From NCBI RefSeq assembly GCF_009687845.1, contig NZ_BLAD01000036.1, forward strand, positions 280,727 through 344,726: 64,000 nucleotides of DNA, given 5' to 3'. Positions 9,179 through 15,988 of this stretch are shown here, piece by piece (within the stretch, counting starts at the first letter, position 1; each line of letters opens with the position of its first letter). The DNA is from Acrocarpospora corrugata. GTDB taxonomy: Bacteria; Actinomycetota; Actinomycetes; Streptosporangiales; Streptosporangiaceae. A program made the translations under genes and the position numbers. The notes under the pieces are model-generated. The model was not told the origin of the DNA, searched no databases, and saw only the letters and a list, made by a program, of their open reading frames with translations.

Positions 9179-9807
9179 GCGTCTCGGATCTGACCGTCTA
9201 TGACTGGCCGACCGCGGATGGGCTCTGCGGGGGTTCGCCGCATCTGCATACCTTGTGCGCGGAGGCGTACGTCGTGGTGGGGGGCTCCGGGGCCGTACAG
9301 ACCCTGACCTGGAGCGGTTTCCAGGAGACGCCGCTGGAACCGGGCGCGGTCGTCTGGTTCACGCCCGGCACGGTGCACCGCCTGATCAACGGCGGCGACC
9401 TGCGGATCATCGTCCTGATGCAGAACAGCGGCCTCCCCGAAGCCGGCGACGCCGTCTTCACCTTCCCGCCGCACATCCTCGCCGATCCCTCTCTGTACGG
9501 CCAGGCCGCCGCGGGCGACGTCCGCACCCGTCGTGACCTGGCCGTCGAAGGCTTCCTCGCGCTGCGTGACCACGGGTCCTTCGACGAGTTCGCCGAGCAC
9601 GCCGCCCGGATCGTCGGCTCCCGGCTGGACGCCTTCGAGCAGCGCTGGCGGGAAGGGCCGCTGCGGGCCGCCCTGACCACCGGCGCCCAGCTGACCCAGC
9701 TGCGGGACGGCGATCTCAGCCACCTGCGGGACGGCGCGGTCACCCGCCTGACCCCCATCGCCAAACCCGGCATGTGCGGACATCTCCAGGCCTATCCGCC
9801 GGGCTAG
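9166..9807 (+). CDS. Cupin-domain protein
   Basis: 213 residues from the GTG at 9166, chosen because GGGGGA precedes it by about 8 bases; the reading frame stays open further upstream. A single cupin barrel holds HLHTLCAEAYVVVGG, then PGAVVWFTPGTVHRLING, the two His/Glu-bearing motifs that usually hold one metal. The C-terminal 100 residues are helical. It overlaps the DUF6807 stop by 13 bases, so it is the third coupled gene of the operon. Possibly a sugar isomerase or sensor. Confidence 0.83.
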   Translation: MFGVGVSDLTVYDWPTADGLCGGSPHLHTLCAEAYVVVGGSGAVQTLTWSGFQETPLEPGAVVWFTPGTVHRLINGGDLRIIVLMQNSGLPEAGDAVFTFPPHILADPSLYGQAAAGDVRTRRDLAVEGFLALRDHGSFDEFAEHAARIVGSRLDAFEQRWREGPLRAALTTGAQLTQLRDGDLSHLRDGAVTRLTPIAKPGMCGHLQAYPPG

Positions 9808-9835
9808 CGGGTAGCGAGAGGGTATGACCAGAGCT

Positions 9836-10865
9836 TCAGTGACGTTGTGGGCGGTGACCGTACTGACCGCTCTGGCCGGGGCCGCGTGCGACCAGACCGC
9901 CCCGCCGACGCGGGGTCACGGCACGGACTTGATCTTCCAGACCAGCGCCGGCCCCCAGCAGCACCAGCGCGGCCGAGGTGAGATAGAGCACCGGATACCC
10001 GCCCAGGCCCGCCACGATGGGACCGGCCACGACCGGCCCGAGCACCTGCGGGCCCGAGTTCGCGATGTTGATCATCGCTGGCCTGCTGGCCGGGGAAGAG
10101 CCGCTCGTAGCCGACCGCGTCGGTCAGGAAGTACAGCAGGTAGAGGGTGGCCATCGCGTTGCCGAGCTGCATCAGGAAGCGGGTGATCCAGGCCCAGGCG
10201 AAGTCGGGGTGGCGGCGCGGGTTGATCCAGAACGGGCTTCTGGCCGGTTTGGCGGTGAGTACGGGATCAGGGGTGCCGAGGACGAAGGGCAGCGCGCAGA
10301 GCGGGATCAGCAGGCCGATCAGGACATGGCCGGAACTCACCGTGGTGGCGACCATCGTCACCAGGACCACCGCGAGCACGATGCCGAGGGACTGCGGGAT
10401 GCCCACCCAGCCGGAGACCTCGCCGCGCTGGTGGACCGGGACGCGGTCGGGGACGCCCGCGGTGAGGGCGGCCTGCATGGCGTTGAGGGCGAGCTGGGCC
10501 AGGCACCAGCCGAGGGCGATGCCGGCCACGGTGTGCTGGGTGGCCAGGAAGAGGAAGGCCGCGCCCGCGGTGATCGCGCCGAGGAGGGTCCACGGGTGGC
10601 GTCTGCCGTACCGGCTGGTGGTGCGGTCGGAGAGGGCGCCCGCGATCGGGTTGGAGATCATCGTGACGGCGGCGCCGAGCCCGGTCACCCAGGCCGGCGC
10701 GGCCTCCTTGCCGCCGGGGGCGACCTGCGCCACCTGTTCCGGCAGCAGCACCTGAAGCGGGCCGAAATACCCCATCCAGAGAGCCAGGTTGGCGAGGGAG
10801 ATGGTCGCGATCCAGCGCGGTCCCACCCGCTGGACCGGTTCGCCGAGGGCGGCGACCACGGGCAC
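9836..10865 (-). pseudogene. MFS sugar transporter, internally deleted and frameshifted
   Basis: The first ~260 codons from GTG 10865 encode a normal MFS front half (ALSDRTTSRYGRRHPWTLLG loop, six to seven membrane segments) up to YERLFPGQQ. The reading frame then turns into nonsense. In another frame, at 10070, INIANSGPQVLGPVVAGPIVAGLGGYPVLY appears, which is the last two membrane segments of the same family. The stretch normally between them, roughly 80-100 codons, is missing. So this is a deletion plus frameshift, and the protein cannot be a full 12-segment transporter. A GAAACTTTC element sits 90 bases upstream. Confidence 0.8.
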
Positions 10866-10954
10866 TCCAAGAGATGAGTCGTGCTCGGATGGTAGTGCCG
10901 CCTGATCAAATGCTCAACAGTCACTTAAATCGGACTTAAGAGGCTAACTATCAG

Positions 10955-10963
10955 GAAACTTTC
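10955..10963. promoter_or_regulatory. GAAACTTTC operator copy before the MFS gene
   Basis: CAGGAAACTTTCTTAA holds the same 9-mer seen before the importer and GH30. The extended form resembles AGGAAAGTTTCCT-type boxes described for the ROK repressor CsnR. It lies 90 bases upstream of the decayed MFS gene and just upstream of the promoter at 10977 on the other strand. Confidence 0.45.
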
Positions 10964-10976
10964 TTAAAAGAAACCA

Positions 10977-11005
10977 TTGACGGGCCTGATCAGACGACTT
11001 AGGTT
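10977..11005 (+). promoter_or_regulatory. Promoter of candidate ncRNA
   Basis: TTGACG (10977-10982), 17-base spacer, TAGGTT (11000-11005). This is close to the housekeeping consensus of actinomycetes. No coding start with a ribosome site follows for 250 bases, but a strong intrinsic terminator does. Confidence 0.55.
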
Positions 11006-11011
11006 CGCGAT

Positions 11012-11175
11012 CAATCCCCTGGGGCGGGGTGGGACCAACAGTTCTGTCGCGAGTCGCCCGAATGTGCGATCTGCGACTGTCGCCCTTCGGCGGTGGCACA
11101 TGCGCCGCCGCCGGAGGCTGCCCCCGGACCCCCGGGCCGCGTGAGAAAGGTGACGCTCACGCGGCCCGGGCTTTT
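11012..11175 (+). ncRNA. Candidate structured non-coding RNA (~165 nt)
   Basis: The 400-base gap between the MFS gene and copC holds a consensus-like promoter (10977-11005) and a 15-bp perfect terminator stem ending in CTTTT (11131-11174), with no supported reading frame between. Internal pairings visible: AGTCGC with GCGACT, a CGCC-CTTC-GGCG hairpin, and GGCGG..CCGCC around ACATGC. It could be a trans-acting small RNA or a long leader with a terminator ahead of copC. I do not recognise the family; it does not show the C-rich loops of actinobacterial 6C RNA. Confidence 0.45.
11131..11174 (+). terminator. Strong intrinsic terminator
   Basis: CCCGGGCCGCGTGAG (11131-11145) and CTCACGCGGCCCGGG (11156-11170) form a perfect 15-bp stem with a 10-base loop, followed by CTTTT. 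No gene ends just upstream on this strand, which is the main argument for an RNA gene here. Confidence 0.75.
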
Positions 11176-11265
11176 CCATTCCGGAACCGGACAGATCGCC
11201 CAGCTGACTCGCCAGATGGCACGATGGCTTCCGTACCACCAACGCCAAGGGAAGGTCATCCAAAG

Positions 11266-11814
11266 GTGAGGCGTCTAATCACGGTCCTGCTGCTAACCGG
11301 CGTCGCCGTAATCACGGCCCCGCCGGCCGCCCAGGCCCACAACGTCCTCCTGGGCAGCGACCCCGGCAAGGGCGCCACGCTCACCGCGCCCCCCACGGAG
11401 ATCCGCCTCACCTTCGACCAGCCCGTGCGCGCCGAGTTCGCGAAGATCGCCCTCACCGACGCCGCCGGCGCGCACTACGAATCCGGCACGCTGACCGTCG
11501 AGAAGAACGACGTGATCGCCCCGGTGAGCGCCCTCACCACCGCGGGCACCTACACGATCGGCTACCAGATCCTCTCCAACGACGGCCACCCGGTAACCGG
11601 CAACATCACCTTCACCTTCACCTACGCCACCGGCGCCCAACCGGCCGCCGCCGCGACGGCCCCCACCATCGCGCCCGCCGCCCCCGCCGGAGCCATCCTC
11701 CCCGCCGGCGGCGGCAGCTGGGTCTGGGGCCTCCTCGCCGCCACAGCCGCCCTCCTCGCCCTCACCGTCCGCGTCCTGGCCCGCCACGACCGCAACCTGC
11801 GCGGCACCGCATGA
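11266..11814 (+). CDS. copC: CopC-domain copper resistance protein
   Basis: 182 residues. Signal peptide ending QAHN, so the mature protein begins with the His that ligates Cu(II) in CopC. CopC beta-sandwich (LLGSDPGKGATLTAPPTEIRLTFDQPV ... GYQILSNDGHPVTGNITFTF), Ala/Pro-rich linker, then one C-terminal membrane helix near residues 150-172. GTG start with AAGGGAAGG 11 bases upstream. The next gene, CopD, starts in its last four bases. Together they handle copper at the outer face of the membrane. Confidence 0.92.
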   Translation: MRRLITVLLLTGVAVITAPPAAQAHNVLLGSDPGKGATLTAPPTEIRLTFDQPVRAEFAKIALTDAAGAHYESGTLTVEKNDVIAPVSALTTAGTYTIGYQILSNDGHPVTGNITFTFTYATGAQPAAAATAPTIAPAAPAGAILPAGGGSWVWGLLAATAALLALTVRVLARHDRNLRGTA

Positions 11815-12998
11815 CCACCACCCCCGACCACACTTTGCGCAGCGCGTCCCCCGAGACCGACGTCCCGCAAGCCGGAGCCGACCTCCCATCGCTTGACGAG
11901 TCCAGAAGCGACCTCCCATCGCCCGATAAGTCCACAGATGACCTGCCGTCGCTCGACGCATCAGCGCGAACCGGGGACGCAGGCTCGGACCGGCGCGTGG
12001 CCGACACCGAATCCCGTCGGCCGATCCCCTTGGCGGCGGTCGCCGTCGCGGGTGTTTTCGCCGTCGTCATCGCCACCTGGCTGACCGCCCCCGACGAGGC
12101 TCCCGGCATCGCCGTCCCCGGCGTCGTCGTCGACTACGGCCTGCCCATCGTCCGCCTGCTCCTGGACGTGGCCGCGCTGTCCACCGTCGGCCTGAGCCTG
12201 CTCCCCAAACTGCTGGGCTTCGACGATCCGGACCGCACCGAGCCGATCGCCGCGCGAGCCCGCCACTGGGCCGTCGTCTCCGCCCTCACCTGGTGCGCCG
12301 CCGCCCTGCTGGCCACCCTGCTGAGCGCCGCCGAGGTCATGCCCGGCCAGATCCCCGACGTGGCCTACTACGTGGAGACGATCGGCTCCGGCCAGGGCCT
12401 GGTCGTCAGCGCCTCCGCCGCCCTGGTCAGCGCCGCCATCGGAACCCTGGCCATCCGCTTCGGCGAGAAGGTCCCCGCCGAACTCCGCATCCTCCTGGCC
12501 ATGTTCGGCCTGCTCCCCCTCCCCGTCACCGGCCACGCCTCCAACTGGTACTGGCACGACCTCAGCATGGTCTCCATGGAGCTCCACGTCATCGGCGCCT
12601 CAGCCTGGACCGGCGGCCTCCTCGCCATCACCCTCTTCCTGGCCCGCAACCGCGACCTCCTCGCCACCACCCTCCCCCGCTTCTCCCGCCTGGCCACCAT
12701 CAGCCTGCTCCTGGTCGGCCTCTCCGGCCTCTTCAACGGCATCGTCGAACTCCTCCTCACCCCCACCACCCCCTTCCCCGACTCCCTCTTCACCACCGGC
12801 TACGGCCAACTCCTCCTCGCCAAAACCGCCTTCGCCGCCACCATCGCCCTCCTCGCCGCCAACATCCGCTGGCGCCTCCTCCCCGCCATCACCCGCGCCC
12901 ACCCCACCGCCTTCGCCACCTGGGCCACCGTCGAACTCACCATCATGGGCCTGGCCTACGGCGTCGCCGTGGCCCTGACCCGCGCCCCCGTCGCCTGA
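11811..12998 (+). CDS. copD: CopD-domain copper transport protein
   Basis: 395 residues. A cytoplasmic acidic head of about 60 residues has three decapeptide repeats (DLPSLDESRS, DLPSPDKSTD, DLPSLDASAR). About eight membrane segments follow, with the CopD His motifs GHASNWYWHDLSMVSMELHVIGASAWTGGL. It is thought to move copper across the membrane, working with CopC; ATGA overlap with copC shows coupling. The last 12 codons belong to the first copy of a 57-bp tandem repeat that runs on past the stop. The head repeats are unusual for CopD. Confidence 0.9.
   Translation: MTTTPDHTLRSASPETDVPQAGADLPSLDESRSDLPSPDKSTDDLPSLDASARTGDAGSDRRVADTESRRPIPLAAVAVAGVFAVVIATWLTAPDEAPGIAVPGVVVDYGLPIVRLLLDVAALSTVGLSLLPKLLGFDDPDRTEPIAARARHWAVVSALTWCAAALLATLLSAAEVMPGQIPDVAYYVETIGSGQGLVVSASAALVSAAIGTLAIRFGEKVPAELRILLAMFGLLPLPVTGHASNWYWHDLSMVSMELHVIGASAWTGGLLAITLFLARNRDLLATTLPRFSRLATISLLLVGLSGLFNGIVELLLTPTTPFPDSLFTTGYGQLLLAKTAFAATIALLAANIRWRLLPAITRAHPTAFATWATVELTIMGLAYGVAVALTRAPVA
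11880..11969 (+). repeat. Three 30-bp tandem repeats in copD
   Basis: Units start at 11880, 11910 and 11940, each opening with GACCTSCCRTCGC. They keep frame and encode the DLPS decapeptide repeats in the CopD head. Confidence 0.85.
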
Positions 12999-13189
12999 CG
13001 GGCGGGCCAGGCACGCGGTATCGCCGTAGCTCAGACCCGCGCCCCCACTGCCTGACACCCGAGCCAGGCATGCGGAGTCACCGTGGCCAGACCCGTGCCC
13101 CGCCGTCCGACGGGCGGGCCGGGCACGCATGCATGCGGCGTCGCCGTCGCCCCGACCCGCGCCCCTGCGGGGTGCCAGGCGTGGCACGC
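12960..13189 (+). repeat. Four imperfect ~57-bp tandem repeats across the copD stop
   Basis: Units: 12960-13016 (57), 13017-13073 (57), 13074-13136 (63), 13137-13189 (53). Each opens GGNRTCRCCGT, holds CCCGNGCCCC in the middle and ends near GGCACGC or GGCATGC. Unit 1 encodes the copD C-terminus and stop; units 2-4 are non-coding and fill the gap to the next gene. Confidence 0.85.
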
Positions 13190-13215
13190 TTGGGGGAACT
13201 GACGGGGGGTTTTCG

Positions 13216-13878
13216 GTGGGCGACGGCTTGGTGCGGGAGCTGCTGCGTGGTTTGCCGGTGTTTGCGGTGGAGCTGCCGGAGTTTGAGGTGGATGCCGCGC
13301 CGGAGGATCCCGTGCGGCTGTTCGGGCAGTGGCTCATGTCGGCGATCGAGGTCGGGCAGCCTGAGCCGCACGCGATGGCGCTCGGCACCGCCGATGAGCG
13401 GGGGCGGCCGTCGTCACGGGTTCTGATCTGCAAGGACGTCGATTCTGATGGTCGCTGGTACTTCGCGTCCGACCGGAACAGCCGCAAGGGCCGCGAGCTG
13501 GCCGCCAATCCGTTTGCGGCGATGGCGTTCTACTGGCCGAGGCAGGGGCGGCAGATTCGTATCCGCGGGTCGGTGCACGCCCTTGACGCCGAGGCCAGTG
13601 CGGCCGACTTTCGGGCCCGCTCGGAGGGGTCGCGGGCCGAGGCGCTCACCGGGCGACAGTCACAGATTCTGAACGACCCGGCGGAGTTGGAAGCCGCCCT
13701 CAGAGCCGCTCGGGAACGGCTTGCCGCGGACCCGGAGTTGGTCGCTCCCGGGTGGACCTTGTATGCGGTGACCGCTGACGAGGTGGAGTTCTGGCAAGGT
13801 GACCGCGACCGCCGTCATATCCGCCTGCGATACGTGCGTGACGGCCGCTCCTGGGCTCGTCAACGACTCTGGCCCTGA
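13216..13878 (+). CDS. Pyridoxine/pyridoxamine 5'-phosphate oxidase family protein
   Basis: 220 residues, the length of PdxH. Split-barrel FMN-binding fold with SSRVLICKDVDSDGRWYFAS, SRKGRELAANPFAAMAFYWPRQGRQIRIRG and a C-terminal dimerisation tail ending RQRLWP, all as in PdxH. The expected reaction is oxidation of pyridoxine or pyridoxamine phosphate to PLP with FMN. Divergent actinobacterial paralogues act on other substrates, so I give no symbol. GTG 13216 has GACGGGGGG about 7 bases ahead. The end overlaps the convergent deoxyribosyltransferase-like gene by 19 bases. Confidence 0.82.
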   Translation: MGDGLVRELLRGLPVFAVELPEFEVDAAPEDPVRLFGQWLMSAIEVGQPEPHAMALGTADERGRPSSRVLICKDVDSDGRWYFASDRNSRKGRELAANPFAAMAFYWPRQGRQIRIRGSVHALDAEASAADFRARSEGSRAEALTGRQSQILNDPAELEAALRAARERLAADPELVAPGWTLYAVTADEVEFWQGDRDRRHIRLRYVRDGRSWARQRLWP

Positions 13879-14345
13879 CCTCCGATGCTGGCGAGGGCTG
13901 CTGCGACGGTGTCCGGCAGCGTTTGCCGTACGGGCACGGAGTAGTGGTTGGCCAGGTGGATCAGGTAGCGGTTACGTTCTGGGTTGGGGCAGTCCGGGGG
14001 GCAGCCGAGGACGGCCTTGCCGGTGGTGACGTCGTGGCCGAATTCGACGTTGGTGGTGAAGCCGGGGAGGGTGGCGAGGTCACGGGGGATCCAGAAGAGG
14101 ATCGCGGTGGCGGACTCGCGGGCCCTGGTCTCCCAGCTGAACTGGTCGTCGTAGTCGGCGGCGCGGATGGCGTCGCGGGACTCGGGGATGAGGATGGCGA
14201 GGTCGCCAGGCCAGGAGCGTTGAATGAGCGTGATCGCCGCCGGGCGCCAGGAGCGGACGGCGGGGCTGCGCGGGGTCGGGCCGGCCAGGAAGATCGATGG
14301 GCCGGTGGGGAGGGGTTCGCGGGCCCAGATCTCGGTGATCGTCAT
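13860..14345 (-). CDS. Nucleoside 2-deoxyribosyltransferase-like protein
   Basis: 161 residues. Motifs of the Nuc_deoxyrib_tr_2 fold: SIFLAGPTPR at the start, ILIPESRD, YDDQFSWETRARESATAILFWIPRDLATLPGFTTNVEFGHDVTTGKAVLG. The Glu in NVEFG is where the family carries its nucleophile. Such proteins cleave or exchange bases on nucleotides, or sense them. ATG overlaps the stop of the upstream HIT gene (ATGA), so the two act together, plausibly in nucleotide salvage. Confidence 0.82.
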   Translation of the reverse strand: MTITEIWAREPLPTGPSIFLAGPTPRSPAVRSWRPAAITLIQRSWPGDLAILIPESRDAIRAADYDDQFSWETRARESATAILFWIPRDLATLPGFTTNVEFGHDVTTGKAVLGCPPDCPNPERNRYLIHLANHYSVPVRQTLPDTVAAALASIGGQGQSR

Positions 14346-14677
14346 GGTTGAGGGTTCCACGGAAGCGGGAGGCGGTCGCCTTCGGTGCGTGGGACGACGT
14401 GCAGGTGCAGGTGGAAGACCGACTGCGTGGCGGCGGTGCCGCGGGAGGTGATGATGTTGGCCGCCGGGTGGTCGGCGGCCAGTTCGGCGGCGCGGAGCAT
14501 CGTCCTGGCGGAGACTTCGGGGTCCTCGGCGACGTCGGCGACGTGCGCGTGCGGGATGAGCAGGACGTGGCCCGGCGTGACCGGGCCGATCGGGGTGATG
14601 GCGATCGTCTCCGGCCAGGCGCGGACGATGGTGGCGGGGGCGCGCCTGGCGATGATGTCGCAGAACACGCAGGTCAT
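14342..14677 (-). CDS. HIT-family nucleotide hydrolase/transferase
   Basis: 111 residues. N-terminal CVFCDII zinc-type motif and the catalytic histidine triad HLHLHVVPR with His89, His91, His93. Hydrolyses nucleoside phosphoramidates or dinucleotides; cytosolic. First gene of a two-gene unit with the deoxyribosyltransferase-like gene. Confidence 0.92.
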   Translation of the reverse strand: MTCVFCDIIARRAPATIVRAWPETIAITPIGPVTPGHVLLIPHAHVADVAEDPEVSARTMLRAAELAADHPAANIITSRGTAATQSVFHLHLHVVPRTEGDRLPLPWNPQP

Positions 14678-14734
14678 CAGCCATCCATGGGGATCGCCTC
14701 AACTCCAGGGCGGCCTGGAGCCGAGGCGGGAGCG

Positions 14735-15868
14735 TCAGTGGACTTCGGCCGGGGCGGCGTCGGGGGCACGCAGCTGGAATCGGCTGGACAGGAGTTCGAC
14801 CACGAGCCAGCTGGCGAACAGGAGCCCGGCGGCCAGCGGCCAGGAGCCGGGGCCGTACGGAGGGGCCTCCAGCAGGAGGTCCTGGAGGTAGAGGCCGCCG
14901 TACACGCCCGCGGTGATCAGGGCGGTGCCGAGCAGGGGACGGATGTAGGTGGGCAGCGGGATGAGGAAGGCCAGGTCGACGGCGACGGCCGCGACCAGCA
15001 GGAAGTACGGGATGGCGGAGCCGGGGAAGCCGCCGACGACCAGCAGCGGCCAGATCAGCGTGCGGTAGGCGAGGTAGCCGACCGCGATCGCGGTGGCGGT
15101 GCCGGCGCGGCCGACCATGATGCGCGCCATGATGAGGATGATCATGCCGACGACGCCCGCGTACACCGAGTAGACGGAGTCGGGGACGGGCAGCGAGAAG
15201 TTCTGGATGGCGACCAGGTCGATCGGGCGGCCCAGCGACTCGGCGGCGAACTTGAGCAGCTCCGGCTCGGCTTCCGGCTGGCCGCGGACCCAGGCGGCCA
15301 GGCCGAGCACGCCGTACTCCTGGTGCTGGCTGGGGAAGATCGCGTTTTCCAGGAAGAAGCCGAACAGGGCGGTGAGCACCACCGTGCGGGTACGGCCGGC
15401 GGGCGCGCCCACGAACCAGCCGCGGATCACTCCGGCGATCATGAAGGCCGTGCCGATGAACAGCAGCGCGTGGGAAGGGCTCCAGGCGGTGATGTCCAGG
15501 CCGTTCACACGGTGGTTGATCAAGTCGAGGGGCACGGCGATGAGGAAGAGGCCGGTCCCCCACTGGATCAGCCGGGAGGCGGTGCGGTCCACGCCGTAGC
15601 CGGTGTACCAGTGCACGATCGTCAGGGCGACGGCGAGCGCGGTGCCGATCGTGTTGAGCATGTGCGGCGGAGCGAGGTCGTCCCGGATCCACCGGAAGTG
15701 CCACGACACATCCCAGGATGCGCCGAGCACCTTGAAAACGAACGCCACCAGCCAGCCGAGGTAGAGGACACGGAACAACTCCGCAGGAGTTTCCCGCCCC
15801 GCCGTCCCTCTTGTCCAGTATGGGAGAGCCCACCCAATGATCCGGGAGGGGGCCTGCTTGAGCGACAT
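14735..15868 (-). CDS. Unrecognised polytopic membrane protein
   Basis: 377 residues with about nine to ten membrane segments; I do not recognise the family. Histidines sit at membrane borders in conserved-looking motifs: SWDVSWHFRWIRDD, PPHMLN, LINHRVNG, SPSHALL and FPSQHQEYGV. This pattern would suit a metal or heme site, and copC-copD lie 2 kb away, but that is only a hint. Start is unsure: ATG 15868 or GTG 15880, both with weak ribosome sites. It is followed, after 57 bases, by the HIT gene on the same strand. Confidence 0.7.
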   Translation of the reverse strand: MSLKQAPSRIIGWALPYWTRGTAGRETPAELFRVLYLGWLVAFVFKVLGASWDVSWHFRWIRDDLAPPHMLNTIGTALAVALTIVHWYTGYGVDRTASRLIQWGTGLFLIAVPLDLINHRVNGLDITAWSPSHALLFIGTAFMIAGVIRGWFVGAPAGRTRTVVLTALFGFFLENAIFPSQHQEYGVLGLAAWVRGQPEAEPELLKFAAESLGRPIDLVAIQNFSLPVPDSVYSVYAGVVGMIILIMARIMVGRAGTATAIAVGYLAYRTLIWPLLVVGGFPGSAIPYFLLVAAVAVDLAFLIPLPTYIRPLLGTALITAGVYGGLYLQDLLLEAPPYGPGSWPLAAGLLFASWLVVELLSSRFQLRAPDAAPAEVH

Positions 15869-15988
15869 TCCAGAGTTCACGCGCGAAATGATGCCGTTGT
15901 CTTTACCTGTGGCGCAATCATGCCTGCGGATTCGTGGCCCGATCGGATGCTAAGCGGTCCCTCGCGGAGGCCGGTGGGGGGTGAGAGG

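Noticed and set aside
11131..11174. Terminator of the MFS gene
   Set aside because: The MFS gene reads the other way; the hairpin is upstream of its start and its T tail faces copC.
11012..11175. 6C RNA or SRP RNA
   Set aside because: The loops lack the run of six or more C seen in 6C RNA, and I could not trace the SRP Alu or tetraloop features.
12960..13189. 57-bp repeats as CRISPR or attachment sites
   Set aside because: There are no spacers, no cas genes, no integrase or tRNA nearby, and unit 1 is coding.
13860..15833. 657-codon frame on the minus strand spanning three genes
   Set aside because: Only its last 161 codons are a real gene. The front part is an off-frame reading of the HIT and membrane-protein genes.
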